This document shows, in pieces, positions 1 to 8,007 of a stretch of 64,000 nucleotides of DNA. The stretch's first letter is position 1. The number at the start of each line of letters is the position of its first letter. The DNA comes from Candidatus Acidiferrales bacterium (GTDB lineage: Bacteria; Acidobacteriota; Terriglobia; Acidiferrales; UBA7541), in contig DASYYH010000011.1 of the NCBI GenBank assembly GCA_035934015.1, positions 62,001 to 126,000 of the forward strand. Reading direction: 5' to 3'. The translations under genes and the position numbers were made by a program. The notes beneath the pieces were generated by a model that saw only the letters and a program-made list of their open reading frames with translations, was not told where the DNA came from and ran no database searches.

Positions 1-268
1 TTGGAACCCTGCGCTGAAAATAATTGCCACGTGAAAATTCCTGATATAAGTTCCGTACCGGACTTTTTTCCATCGCGCTTTCGTTTGGTTTGCGCGGCAG
101 CGTCGAACCCAGCTGCTGAGGTTTCTATCAAGCATTCTCCGAAGAGTGCCAAGACTACGACTAGCGGGGCCGGCGCCGCCCCAACCGCCGCCAGTAGCCT
201 GAATGATGGAAGATTCGCGTGCCGGGAATGGCCGCGTGCGAGCAATCGAACAAACAAGGAGAAAAGCA
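1..268. other. Upstream stretch without a supported gene
   Basis: No frame here combines a start codon, a ribosome binding site and a recognisable protein. On the - strand one frame stays open from about 200 to 1 and includes a hydrophobic run (LLAAVGAAPAPLVVVLALF). It could belong to a gene extending out of the window, but I see no start for it and do not call it. Confidence 0.3.
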
Positions 269-787
269 ATGATCGACCGTAGGACGTTTCTGCAGTCAGT
301 AGCCGCCGCGTTCACAGTTGGAGCCGCACGGATCCCTGCCGACGCAGACACTCGCGATAGTCAGAACAAAGCGGAACTACCTGGGGCCAGCCTGAATCAT
401 GTGATGATTCGCGTGCCGGATTTCGAGCAGGCAAAAAGCTTCTACGCGGAGAAGTTCGGCTTCCGCGAGGTTCTTTCTTTCAACGCCGTCGGACGGAAAC
501 CCGCGTTCGCGTATCTGCAGATTTCGCGGAACACGTTTTTGGAATTGCAGCCCGCATCCGGCGAACATCCACCGGGTCTCGGTCACATCGGGCTCGAACT
601 GGGCAACCTCGAAGATGCGGTGAAAATACTTAGGCAGAGCGGCCTAACGGCACAAGATATCCGTGTCAGCCACCAGACCGGCGCGCACATTAGCTCTGTA
701 CAGGCCACGCCGGGAGTAACTTTCGAGCTGCTGGAGTTCCCGCCGGACTCGCTGGTACGCAAAGCGATGAATTCGTGGAACACTTAG
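269..787 (+). CDS. Tat-exported VOC (glyoxalase/dioxygenase-fold) protein
   Basis: A 172-residue protein that begins with a twin-arginine signal (DRRTFLQS followed by a short hydrophobic stretch), so it is probably exported folded. The rest is one vicinal-oxygen-chelate domain. It starts at LNHVMIRVPD (about residue 44), with candidate metal ligands His in LNHV, Glu in FLELQ, His in GLGHIGLEL and Glu in FELLEF. VOC proteins act as lyases, dioxygenases, isomerases or resistance proteins, and nothing here fixes the substrate. The ATG at 269 is chosen because AAGGAG lies at 256-261, seven bases upstream; the frame continues further 5' but without a comparable site. It appears monocistronic, with about 280 bp of repeat-rich DNA before recX. 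Confidence 0.75.
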   Translation: MIDRRTFLQSVAAAFTVGAARIPADADTRDSQNKAELPGASLNHVMIRVPDFEQAKSFYAEKFGFREVLSFNAVGRKPAFAYLQISRNTFLELQPASGEHPPGLGHIGLELGNLEDAVKILRQSGLTAQDIRVSHQTGAHISSVQATPGVTFELLEFPPDSLVRKAMNSWNT

Positions 788-824
788 CGGCATTGCCCAC
801 CGGCTGTAGGTTTTCGCCTTCTCG

Positions 825-838
825 TCACTTGTCACTCG
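825..838 (+). repeat. Two copies of heptamer TCACTNN
   Basis: TCACTTG followed directly by TCACTCG. It is the same unit as the five-copy array at 1019-1053, in the same intergenic gap. Confidence 0.6.
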
Positions 839-851
839 CTTGCCCTGAGTT

Positions 852-874
852 TGCTCGCCTCGGCGAGCCTGTCC
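852..874 (+). repeat. Dispersed palindromic repeat, copy 1
   Basis: A stem of GCTCGCC and GGCGAGC with a two-base loop is followed by CTGTCC. A copy with one mismatch lies at 1861-1883. The right arm GGCGAGCCTGYCC recurs inside alaS at 4865-4877. It resembles a REP-type element. Confidence 0.6.
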
Positions 875-981
875 GTCGGCCGGGCGCGAGGTATTTGCCT
901 TTCTGCAAACGCCCGCTGCCCAAAAAAGTTGCGTGGATTTATTAAAGGACTGCCTTCCTTTCGCGCGTCTTATCCGCCCGT

Positions 982-993
982 CCGCCGTGGCGG
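982..993 (+). repeat. Palindrome CCGCC-GT-GGCGG
   Basis: A short perfect inverted repeat in the gap before recX. Its CCGTGGCG core resembles the palindrome at about 1697-1710 (CTCGCCGTGGCGAG), so it may belong to the same dispersed family. Confidence 0.4.
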
Positions 994-1018
994 GCGCGAT
1001 GGATTCACCTTTTGCTTT

Positions 1019-1053
1019 TCACTCGTCACTTGTCACTCATCACTTATCACTAG
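1019..1053 (+). repeat. Five tandem heptamers TCACTNN upstream of recX
   Basis: The units are TCACTCG, TCACTTG, TCACTCA, TCACTTA and TCACTAG, with no gap between them. The first five bases are invariant and the last two vary. The array ends 12 bp before the recX start, so it lies in the leader or promoter of that gene. A two-copy version sits at 825-838. Confidence 0.8.
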
Positions 1054-1065
1054 TATTCTTCCCTC

Positions 1066-1593
1066 ATGCGCTCCGCTCCTCGCAAATTCTCCACCGAGGC
1101 CGGCCTTTACGCCGCCGCCACTCGCGCATTGATGCGCCGCGCTCATTCCGTGCACGAAATGAAGGAATATCTCGCTCTGCGCGCCGAGGAAAAAGACCAC
1201 GCCGACGCCGTCCTGCAAAAACTCCGCGAATTGAATTATCTCGACGACGCCCGCTATGCCCGCGACTTCGCCCGCGCGCACGCCCAGAATCGTCATCAGG
1301 GCAAATTTCGCATCGCCCGAGAACTCCGCGCGCGCGGCGTGCCCGATCGCCACATCGAAGCCGCGCTCGCTTCCGTTTTCGCCGAAACCGACGAAGCCGC
1401 GCTCGTAAAATCCCGTATCGAGCGCCAGTTGCGGCGCCTCCGCGCCGGGCCGCTCGACGAAAAAAAGTCCGCCTCGCTCTACCGCAGCCTTCTTCGCGCC
1501 GGCTTTTCCTCCGACGTCATCCGCACTCAGCTTCGCCTCGCCTCCCGCGAACCCCTCCCCGATTTCGAAGATCCTTCGGCCTCAGAGACCTAA
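1066..1593 (+). CDS. recX: Regulatory protein RecX
   Basis: A 175-residue, Arg-rich, all-helical protein of normal RecX length. It carries the family pattern of three-helix repeats: a first repeat around ALMRRAHSVHEMKEYLALR, then LRELNYLDDARYARDFARAH, then IARELRARGVPDRHIEAAL. RecX binds RecA filaments and restrains recombinase and SOS activity. In many bacteria recX lies between recA and alaS. Here alaS follows about 600 bp downstream on the same strand, but no recA is next door. The start is the only ATG that gives a full-length product, and it lies just after the TCACTNN heptamer array. I am confident of the family; no direct evidence of regulation is visible. Confidence 0.85.
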   Translation: MRSAPRKFSTEAGLYAAATRALMRRAHSVHEMKEYLALRAEEKDHADAVLQKLRELNYLDDARYARDFARAHAQNRHQGKFRIARELRARGVPDRHIEAALASVFAETDEAALVKSRIERQLRRLRAGPLDEKKSASLYRSLLRAGFSSDVIRTQLRLASREPLPDFEDPSASET

Positions 1594-1860
1594 GCCATAC
1601 ACTTTCTCTCGCAGCATTCTCTGTTCCCGGGCAACTTTCCTGAGAGCGCTGCCCCGCTCTTGAATATGCATTCGCAGGGGCTTGCTCGCCGCCTGCTCGC
1701 CGTGGCGAGTGCCGGGCGAAGTCGAAGGGTCACTCGCGGACCGCTTTGAATTTGCATTCGTAGGGGCGGGGCTTGCCCCGCCCGGGCGACTCTCCGAGTC
1801 GCCTTGTTTCCGTGCGTCGCGTTTCGTTTTTTCTCGCCACTTGCTCGCCGCGCCGCAGCC

Positions 1861-1883
1861 TGCTCGCCTGGGCGAGCCTGTCC
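1861..1883 (+). repeat. Dispersed palindromic repeat, copy 2
   Basis: Matches 852-874 over 23 bases with a single C/G difference in the loop. The arms are GCTCGCC and GGCGAGC. It lies 39 bp before the -35 box of the candidate small RNA at about 1957. Confidence 0.6.
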
Positions 1884-1921
1884 ACCGCAGGCAGGAATCT
1901 GCTTTCCCCGTCCGTTTTCTC

Positions 1922-1950
1922 TTGACTTTCTGTTTATAAAATGGTACACA
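1922..1950 (+). promoter_or_regulatory. Promoter of module A (TTGACT-17-TACACA)
   Basis: The -35 TTGACT is at 1922-1927, followed by an exactly 17-bp spacer that ends in TGG, and the -10-like TACACA is at 1945-1950. The second module at 26107-26135 has the same geometry and the same TGGTACA core (TTGAAA-17-TACAAA). The conservation supports a real promoter although the -10 is weak. Confidence 0.5.
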
Positions 1951-1956
1951 GGATAA

Positions 1957-2000
1957 TGACTCGGGCGTTTTGCCCGGCCAGGCCACCTTCGGGTGGCCGT
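1957..2000 (+). ncRNA. Candidate small structured RNA, module A
   Basis: Just downstream of the promoter are two hairpins. The first is CGGGC-GTTTT-GCCCG at 1962-1976. The second is GGCCACC-TTCG-GGTGGCC at 1981-1998, with a stabilising UUCG loop and a moderately T-rich tail. The architecture, though not the stem sequences, is repeated in module B at about 26142-26215, as compensating change in a structured RNA would give. If the second hairpin does not terminate, this would be the alaS leader. The product is inferred, and no known RNA family was recognised. Confidence 0.4.
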
Positions 2001-2030
2001 TCGTGTTTCTAGGAGGCGAAACAAAAGCGA

Positions 2031-2111
2031 TTCTAATCGCCAGACCTATGAAAAATTAGAAATGAGGCTAACTCACTGAAAACAAAAGGTCGGACTCATT
2101 TCTAATCGCCA
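2031..2111 (+). repeat. Paired 12-mer element TTCTAATCGCCA, copy A
   Basis: TTCTAATCGCCA occurs at 2031-2042 and again at 2100-2111. Between them lie ATTAGAA (an inverted match to the start of the 12-mer) at 2055-2061, then AACTCAC and AAAACAAA. The same order of conserved blocks with similar spacing occurs at 26232-26308. It ends 77 bp before alaS. Confidence 0.75.
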
Positions 2112-2188
2112 GAGAAATGCGTTTTTCTAAATTGAGTTGCGTCTCAAGCCCGTGGAAAAGCTATGATGACACCCGTTAAGGAGCGCGC

Positions 2189-5092
2189 GTGGAAGAACTG
2201 AAGTGGTCGGGAAATAAAATTCGCGAGACGTTCCTGCGATTCTTCGAGGAGCGCGGGCACAAACGCGTCCGCAGCTCTTCCCTCGTCCCTGCCAACGATC
2301 CCACGCTGCTCTTCACCAATGCCGGCATGAATCAGTTCAAGGACGTTTTCCTCGGCCTTGAAAAACGCGATTACAACCGCGCCACCACGTGCCAGAAATG
2401 CGTTCGCGCTGGCGGCAAGCACAACGATCTCGAAAACGTCGGCTTCACCAATCGCCATCACACATTTTTCGAAATGCTCGGCAATTTTTCCTTCGGCGAT
2501 TATTTCAAAAAAGACGCCATCGCCTACGCCTGGGAATTGGTCACCTCGCCCGAATGGTTCGCCATTCCGGTCGACAAGCTTTTTTTCACGGTCTTCGGCG
2601 GCCACGAAAATTTGCAGCCCGATCACGACGCAGCGAAACTCTGGCTCGAAACCGGCGCGCCGAAAGATCGCGTCTACGAAATTCCCGGACTGAAGGAAAA
2701 TTTCTGGGCCATGGGCGACACCGGGCCGTGCGGGCCCTGCAGCGAAATTTTCTACGACATGGGACCTGCCGCTTCCGATCAAGGCCACACAGATTGCAAA
2801 TTTCCCTGCGAGTGCGGCCGCTACGTCGAGATTTGGAATTTGGTTTTCATGCAATTTAATAGAGACGCGTCTGGCACACTCAATCCCCTGCCCAAACCGT
2901 CCGTCGACACCGGCATGGGCCTCGAACGCATGGCCGCGGTAATGCAAGGGGCAATCTCGAATTACGAAACGGATTTGTTTACGCTGCTGATTGATAGGGC
3001 GAAGAAACTTGTGCTATTTCCTGTTGCCCCCGAGGGCAAGATTCGTTCGGTGGAGGATGACCTTCTTCTTGGAGAAATAAAGAAGAGGCTTGATTTTGCC
3101 CGCCGCGGTCGAGAGCGCTCCACAGATCCGTTCCTAAATAATGCAAGCCTCCGTGTTATCGCTGACCACTCGCGGGCCGCTACCTTTCTGATTGCCGATG
3201 GCGTGGTCCCGTCAAATGAGGGGCGTGGCTACGTCCTGCGCAAGATTCTCCGTCGCGGGATACGCCACGGGCGTTTGCAAGGCCAAGAGAATCCGTTTTT
3301 GTATCAGATGGTGTACACCGTCCGCGATTTGATGAAAGACGCATATCCGGAACTCATTGAGTCAGCCGATAGGGTAGCGGAAGTCATTAAGGCAGAGGAG
3401 GAGCAGTTTGACCGCGTGCTCAAGATCGGACTGTCTGCTTGGGAAAAACGCGTCCAGGAATTGGCCCTTGAATCTTTGGCCGAAAATCGAATCTCCGGAT
3501 TCAGTAGCTCTTCGCAAGACAAGATACTTGAGTTCAATAGGAAGGGCCAAGCAAGTGTAATGTTTCCTGGCAAAGATGCTTTCCGCCTCTACGAAACCTA
3601 CGGGCTGCCACTCGACTTTATGGTTGACGCTGCGCGCGACGTCGGCATTCAGCTGGACCTCGAAGGATTCGAGCGGGCTCGGTCTGAGGAACAGGCTCGC
3701 GCTCGCGCCAGTTGGAAAGGCGCGCACAAGGAAGCGGCGAGCCCGGTTTACAGAAAGCTCGCCGACACATTCAAGACCGAGCCGGATTTTTATTTTGGCA
3801 CGACGACCAAAGACTGCCACATCGAAGCCATCGTCACCAAGGCAGGCCAGGTCAACGAACTGAAAGCCGGCGAAGAGGCCGAAATCGTCCTCGATCGCTC
3901 GACGATCTACGCGGAATCCGGCGGACAGGTCGCCGACACCGGCGCATTCTTCGACGACGCGCTTTCGCAGCAAGTCGCCGAAGTGCGCGGCGCGTATTAT
4001 CCCGTCGCGGGCCTCATCGCGCATCGCATCGTCGCCAAAGAAGATCTCGCCGTGGGCGACCGCGTCGCCACCGTCGCCGACGCCGCGCGCCGCGCGCGCG
4101 TGATGCGCAATCACACCGGCACGCATCTGGTGAACGCCGCGCTGCGCAATATTCTTGGCACGCACGTCAAGCAGTCCGGCTCGCTCAACGCGCCCGATCA
4201 TCTGCGCTTCGACTTCAGCCATTTCGCGCAACTCGCACCCGAGGAGTTGCAGGAAATCGAAAATCAGGTGAACGAAGAAATCCTGCGCGACTTGCCGCTG
4301 CAAACGGACATCATGAACATCGACGACGCGCTCGCCTCCGGCGCTCTCGCCTTCTTTGGCGACAAGTATCCGGAGCAAAATGTCCGCGTTGTCACCATCG
4401 CCGACTCCGCCTACCCGCGCGGCTTCTATAGCAAGGAACTTTGCGGCGGGACGCACGTCGCGCGCACCGGCGAAATCGGCGTCTTCAAAATCACGCTCGA
4501 ACAGTCCGTCGCCGCTGGCGTGCGCCGCATTGAAGCGCTCACCGGCGACGCTGCCCTCGCTCAATACCGCTCCGCTCTCGGGACCTTGCGCACACTCGCC
4601 GGAATGCTGAATACCGGCGAAGACCGCGTCCTCGAAGCCGTCGAGAAGCTCGAGCAGGAACGCAAGCAGCTCGAAAAGCAGCTCGAAGGCCTCCGGCGGA
4701 AATCGGCCGTCTCCCAGGTCGATTCGCTTCTGGAGGCCGCACGGATGGTCAAAAACGTCCGCGTAGTCGCCGCCAAGGTCGAAAACGCCGACCGGGAGGC
4801 CCTCCGGCAGCTTGCCGATGGTTTAAGGCAGAAAATGGGCTCCGGAGTGGTCGTTTTGGCCGCTGGCGAGCCTGCCCGCGATGGCGGGGAGAGTAAGGTA
4901 TCTCTTATTACTGCCGTTACGAAAGACTTGACGAACCGGCTCCACGCCGGGAAGATGGTCCAGGAGATCGCCAAGCTCTTGGGGGGCTCCGGCGGGGGTC
5001 GTCCAGACCTGGCCGAAGCTGGGGGCAGGGATGTTGCTGGTATCGAAACAGCCCTTGCGCAAGTCTATCCGCTCGTCGAGCGGCTGGTATAA
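2189..5092 (+). CDS. alaS: Alanyl-tRNA synthetase
   Basis: Charges tRNA-Ala in the cytoplasm. The catalytic domain is at the N-terminus (FFEERGHKRVRSSSLVP, then TNAGMNQFKDVFLG). The editing domain carries zinc-site residues HTGTH at about residue 642 and the Cys of LCGGTH at about 752. A coiled segment near 820-850 leads into the C-Ala domain, which ends in a Gly-rich GGSGGGRPDLAEAGG motif. The start is GTG with AAGGAG five bases upstream. At 967 residues it is longer than the usual 870-890. Extra sequence lies at about residues 271-310, and a repeat-derived insert (EPARDGG) lies near residue 895. From about 2,990 to 3,720 the base composition shifts to more A/T at wobble positions than the flanks, as if this block had a separate history. 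It keeps the recX-alaS gene order found in many bacteria. Confidence 0.95.
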   Translation: MEELKWSGNKIRETFLRFFEERGHKRVRSSSLVPANDPTLLFTNAGMNQFKDVFLGLEKRDYNRATTCQKCVRAGGKHNDLENVGFTNRHHTFFEMLGNFSFGDYFKKDAIAYAWELVTSPEWFAIPVDKLFFTVFGGHENLQPDHDAAKLWLETGAPKDRVYEIPGLKENFWAMGDTGPCGPCSEIFYDMGPAASDQGHTDCKFPCECGRYVEIWNLVFMQFNRDASGTLNPLPKPSVDTGMGLERMAAVMQGAISNYETDLFTLLIDRAKKLVLFPVAPEGKIRSVEDDLLLGEIKKRLDFARRGRERSTDPFLNNASLRVIADHSRAATFLIADGVVPSNEGRGYVLRKILRRGIRHGRLQGQENPFLYQMVYTVRDLMKDAYPELIESADRVAEVIKAEEEQFDRVLKIGLSAWEKRVQELALESLAENRISGFSSSSQDKILEFNRKGQASVMFPGKDAFRLYETYGLPLDFMVDAARDVGIQLDLEGFERARSEEQARARASWKGAHKEAASPVYRKLADTFKTEPDFYFGTTTKDCHIEAIVTKAGQVNELKAGEEAEIVLDRSTIYAESGGQVADTGAFFDDALSQQVAEVRGAYYPVAGLIAHRIVAKEDLAVGDRVATVADAARRARVMRNHTGTHLVNAALRNILGTHVKQSGSLNAPDHLRFDFSHFAQLAPEELQEIENQVNEEILRDLPLQTDIMNIDDALASGALAFFGDKYPEQNVRVVTIADSAYPRGFYSKELCGGTHVARTGEIGVFKITLEQSVAAGVRRIEALTGDAALAQYRSALGTLRTLAGMLNTGEDRVLEAVEKLEQERKQLEKQLEGLRRKSAVSQVDSLLEAARMVKNVRVVAAKVENADREALRQLADGLRQKMGSGVVVLAAGEPARDGGESKVSLITAVTKDLTNRLHAGKMVQEIAKLLGGSGGGRPDLAEAGGRDVAGIETALAQVYPLVERLV
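4865..4888 (+). repeat. Palindromic repeat embedded in the alaS coding sequence
   Basis: GGCGAGCCTGCCC (4865-4877) matches the right arm of the intergenic repeats at 862-874 and 1871-1883 (Y = C here). It overlaps a hairpin CCCGC-GATG-GCGGG at 4875-4888. It encodes the extra residues EPARDGG just before SKVSLITAV, in a loop where AlaRS proteins are normally shorter, and the reading frame is kept. Confidence 0.5.
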
Positions 5093-5188
5093 TTCCATAC
5101 AAGCGCTAGAAACGCGGCCTGCTCTGGCAGGCATGCCGGGAGCCCCTCTTACCCGGCTCGCGGATGTGTCGTTTGTGAGGAAGTGGGA

Positions 5189-5896
5189 ATGTTCTGCCTT
5201 TCCCCAGGAAGTGTCGGGACGCGAGGAGTTCTCCAAACCATCCGTCAGAGGATGGCGATGGGGATTCTTGCCGCGGCCGTTGTGCTTTCACTGGCATCTC
5301 CGGCGGAGGCTCAAATTGCATCTTATGTGGATAGCCACGGGAGATTGATCTACATCAACGCCAATACGCCAAATCGCGTGAAACATCCGGCAGCCAGCGA
5401 CAATGCGATGCCGGTGACGCCGCCTCCGAAGCTCGAAAAAGCGGTGGATGCCGCAGCGGAGCGGAACCATCTGGATCCGGCGCTGGTTCAAGCGGTGATA
5501 CAGACCGAATCGGGCTGGAATCCGTACGCGGTCTCTCCGAAGGGCGCGTTTGGCTTGATGCAGCTCATCCCGTCGACGGCAGAACGTTACGGTGTAGGCA
5601 ACGTGTTTGATCCCGTCCAGAACATCAATGGCGGGACGCACTATTTGCGGGATTTGCTTGACCGTTTTCACGGCGATTTGAAAAAATCGCTCGCGGCTTA
5701 CAATGCAGGCGAGCAAGCCGTGGAACGATTCGGCGGCGTCCCCGCATATAGCGAAACCCGCGCCTACGTCCGCAAAGTGACCAAGACCTACTTCCAGTCC
5801 GGCTCCGGACATTCGCCGACAGGCGAATTCCAGCACCATTTGAGTATCCGTGAAGCGACGGATCGCAGCGGCCGGACCGTTTTCACAAACGAATGA
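5189..5896 (+). CDS. Secreted lytic transglycosylase (SLT/LysM-less, GH23-type)
   Basis: About 235 residues. A signal peptide (MAMGILAAAVVLSLASPAEA, cleavage before QIAS) precedes a short DUF4124-like strand (YVDSHGRLIYINA). The catalytic SLT domain runs from about residue 85 to 195: VIQTESGWNPYAVSP with the catalytic Glu, GAFGLMQLIPSTAERYGV, then AAYNAGEQAV. It cleaves peptidoglycan glycan strands in the periplasm. The ATG at 5189 has GTGAGGAAG just upstream; starting at the ATG at 5252 would give a tighter signal peptide and is a fair alternative. The stop overlaps the start of the amidase gene by four bases (ATGA), so the two cell-wall hydrolases are translationally coupled. Confidence 0.85.
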   Translation: MFCLSPGSVGTRGVLQTIRQRMAMGILAAAVVLSLASPAEAQIASYVDSHGRLIYINANTPNRVKHPAASDNAMPVTPPPKLEKAVDAAAERNHLDPALVQAVIQTESGWNPYAVSPKGAFGLMQLIPSTAERYGVGNVFDPVQNINGGTHYLRDLLDRFHGDLKKSLAAYNAGEQAVERFGGVPAYSETRAYVRKVTKTYFQSGSGHSPTGEFQHHLSIREATDRSGRTVFTNE

Positions 5897-7977
5897 CGCG
5901 CGTGCAGCGAAATCCTTTGACCAAATCGCGCAGGTGGATTTTTTCGGTGGCGCTCGTGTGCGCCGCATCGCTGGCGCTGCTCTCCCCTGCCGCGCGCGGG
6001 CAATCGCTGAATCAGCAGGCCGAAGAACAATTTCAAGAAGCGCAGCAATTGCAGCAATCGCTGGACGCCGAGCCGCAAAATAATCGCACGCTCGCAGATT
6101 ATAAAAAAACTGTCGCCGCGTACCGCAAAGTTTATCTGCTCTCTTCTTCCGCTGGAGCCGTCACGCCCGCGCTGATGTCCGTGGCGCAGCTTTATCACGA
6201 AATGGGCGATCAGTTTGACCATGTTTATTACCAATCGGCTGTGGTCACTTACAAATTCCTGGTCGCGCAATACCCGGGCAGCAAATTCCGCGCGGAAGCG
6301 CTGCTGCAAATTGGCAAAGAAGAAAAAGACGATCTTCATCAGCCGCAGGAAGCCACAGACGCGTTCTCGCAATATTTGAAACAGTTCCCGCATTCGCCGC
6401 AGGCCGCGAACGTGCGCGAACAACTGAGAGAAATTGCCGAGGAACCTGCAGACGCACCGATCGCCGACGCCAGCGTCAAAAACGCGAACCATTTGCCGCA
6501 GCAACCGGCAACCGATAGCGACCCGTCGCTGCAAAGCGAGAAGGTTTCTCAGGGTGATGCAGTGCAAACCGATGCGGATAATTCCACGGCAACTCCCGGC
6601 GGCAATTCCAGCGTGACGCAAATTCGAAGCTGGAATGCAGACGACTACACGCGCGTGGTCGTCGATTTGAACGGGCCCGTGAAGTACGATTCGGCGCGAA
6701 TCAAGAATCCCGACCGGATTTATTTTGATTTGTACAAAGCGCACCTTGGCCACGATCTCAGCGACAAAGAACTGGCGGTGCAGAGTGGTTTTTTGAAATC
6801 GGTTCGCGTGGCGCAGAACAAGGCTGGCGTAGTACGCCTTGTGCTGGACGTGGACAGCATACAGGGCTATTCGGCGTTCCTACTGCCGAATCCGTATCGT
6901 TTGGTGATTGACGTTCATGGCAAGCCCACGGATGTGGCCGCTGTGAATACTGCGCCGGCGTCGGCAATTGGCGCGGGAAGGCTCGCGGGAGATCGCGAGG
7001 CGGCAGCAGCAGCGCCACTCACGCCGCCGGAAAAAATTCAGGCTTTACCGGGCGCGGCCGCCTCAACAGGAGCACCTGCACAGCCTTCGGCGTCTGCCTC
7101 TGCTGCATCGCAACCTGATAACACGACAGGCGCGAGCGAACACAATCTTGCTGCGGTTCCGCTCCTGGCAGCGAAACCCACGCATAGTGGCCAGCGTTCG
7201 CTGACACGCGCACTGGGCTTGAAAATCAACCGCATCGTGATTGATCCGGGCCATGGCGGGCACGACACGGGAACGATCGGGCCGGACGGCTTGATGGAAA
7301 AGAATGTTTGCCTCGACGTCGCGCTGCGGCTGGGAAAATTGATTCAGAAAAAACTCCCCGGTGCGCAGGTCGTATATACGCGAAAGACGGACGTTTTCAT
7401 TCCGCTCGAAGAGCGGACGGCGATTGCCAATCAGGCGCGCGCCGATTTGTTCATTTCCATTCACGCGAATTCCAGCCACGACGAAGCCGCGCGCGGCGTG
7501 GAAACTTACTATCTGAGTTTTACGACCTCCCCGGAGGCGCTGGAGACAGCGTCGCGCGAAAATGCGCTGTCTGATGCGTCGGTCCATCAACTGCAGGATT
7601 TGATTCAGCAGATCGCACGCAATGACAAGATCGAGGAGTCTCACGAACTGGCCACGGATATTCAAGGCTCGCTCACGACGCAGCTCCGGCAAATCAGCAT
7701 GGCGGAACGAAATCGCGGCGTGAAGAAAGCTCCTTTTGTGGTGCTGATCGGCGCGGATATGCCGTCGGTGCTCGCGGAAATTTCTTTCCTCAGCAATCGC
7801 ACGGACGAGCACATGCTGGAGCGGTCCACGCAGCGTGAACGCATTGCGATGGGCATCTTTCGAGGAATTGAAGGCTATCTTTCCAGCCTGAACAGCCTGA
7901 ATTACGACCGGCAAAGGCAGCGGCTCGTGAGCGACACGCAGCCTGCTCCGTCCTCCAGCGTGCGAGACCAGAAGTAA
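5893..7977 (+). CDS. N-acetylmuramoyl-L-alanine amidase with TPR and AMIN domains
   Basis: 694 residues. An N-terminal membrane/signal segment (about 12-36) is followed by helical TPR-like repeats to about 175, a polar linker, an AMIN domain at about 235-330 (RSWNADDYTRVVVDL), an Ala/Pro-rich linker, and the Amidase_3 domain at about 444-665. Zinc ligands are visible in DPGHGGHDTG, the Glu of GLMEKNV and SIHANSSHD; the catalytic Glu is in VLAEISFLSN. It cuts the amide bond between MurNAc and the stem peptide, typically at division septa, where AMIN aids localisation. It overlaps the transglycosylase gene by ATGA. It is longer than AmiC-type proteins because of the TPR region. Confidence 0.9.
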   Translation: MTRVQRNPLTKSRRWIFSVALVCAASLALLSPAARGQSLNQQAEEQFQEAQQLQQSLDAEPQNNRTLADYKKTVAAYRKVYLLSSSAGAVTPALMSVAQLYHEMGDQFDHVYYQSAVVTYKFLVAQYPGSKFRAEALLQIGKEEKDDLHQPQEATDAFSQYLKQFPHSPQAANVREQLREIAEEPADAPIADASVKNANHLPQQPATDSDPSLQSEKVSQGDAVQTDADNSTATPGGNSSVTQIRSWNADDYTRVVVDLNGPVKYDSARIKNPDRIYFDLYKAHLGHDLSDKELAVQSGFLKSVRVAQNKAGVVRLVLDVDSIQGYSAFLLPNPYRLVIDVHGKPTDVAAVNTAPASAIGAGRLAGDREAAAAAPLTPPEKIQALPGAAASTGAPAQPSASASAASQPDNTTGASEHNLAAVPLLAAKPTHSGQRSLTRALGLKINRIVIDPGHGGHDTGTIGPDGLMEKNVCLDVALRLGKLIQKKLPGAQVVYTRKTDVFIPLEERTAIANQARADLFISIHANSSHDEAARGVETYYLSFTTSPEALETASRENALSDASVHQLQDLIQQIARNDKIEESHELATDIQGSLTTQLRQISMAERNRGVKKAPFVVLIGADMPSVLAEISFLSNRTDEHMLERSTQRERIAMGIFRGIEGYLSSLNSLNYDRQRQRLVSDTQPAPSSSVRDQK

Positions 7978-8007
7978 CTTTCTGACGTATAGCGTATAAT
8001 GTGCCTA

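Larger units (their letters stand above)
1594..2188. other. Repeat-rich 595-bp region between recX and alaS
   Basis: The region contains several GC-rich palindromes (around 1690-1710, and 1861-1883) and then the promoter-hairpin-repeat module described separately (1922-2111). No open frame with a plausible start and ribosome binding site was seen. The alaS ribosome binding site AAGGAG lies at its right end, 2178-2183. Confidence 0.6.

Noticed and set aside
1-204. Hydrophobic - strand frame at the left edge as a gene end
   Set aside because: No start, no ribosome binding site and no known tail motif could be recognised.
1019-1053. CRISPR array
   Set aside because: The units are 7 bp with no spacers and no cas genes occur in the window.
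1935-1940. TATAAA as -10 box for TTGACT at 1922
   Set aside because: The spacing would be only seven bases. The 17-bp alternative, TACACA at 1945, is conserved in the second module.
3362-4564. Long - strand frame of 400 codons within alaS
   Set aside because: It is antisense to a well-supported gene and its sequence is typical of a GC-rich mirror frame with no motif.
5200-5290. Sequence resembling part of a cyclic-di-GMP-I riboswitch (AAACCATCCG...GGATGG) near the transglycosylase start
   Set aside because: Only the one stem resembles the motif. The conserved GGGACGCAAAGCC-type strand and receptor loop are absent, and the segment encodes the signal-peptide region of the gene.
7995-8000. A firm promoter call at TATAAT before the DUF6599-like gene
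   Set aside because: The hexamer is perfect but there is no -35 at any normal distance, so it is mentioned only as a possibility.
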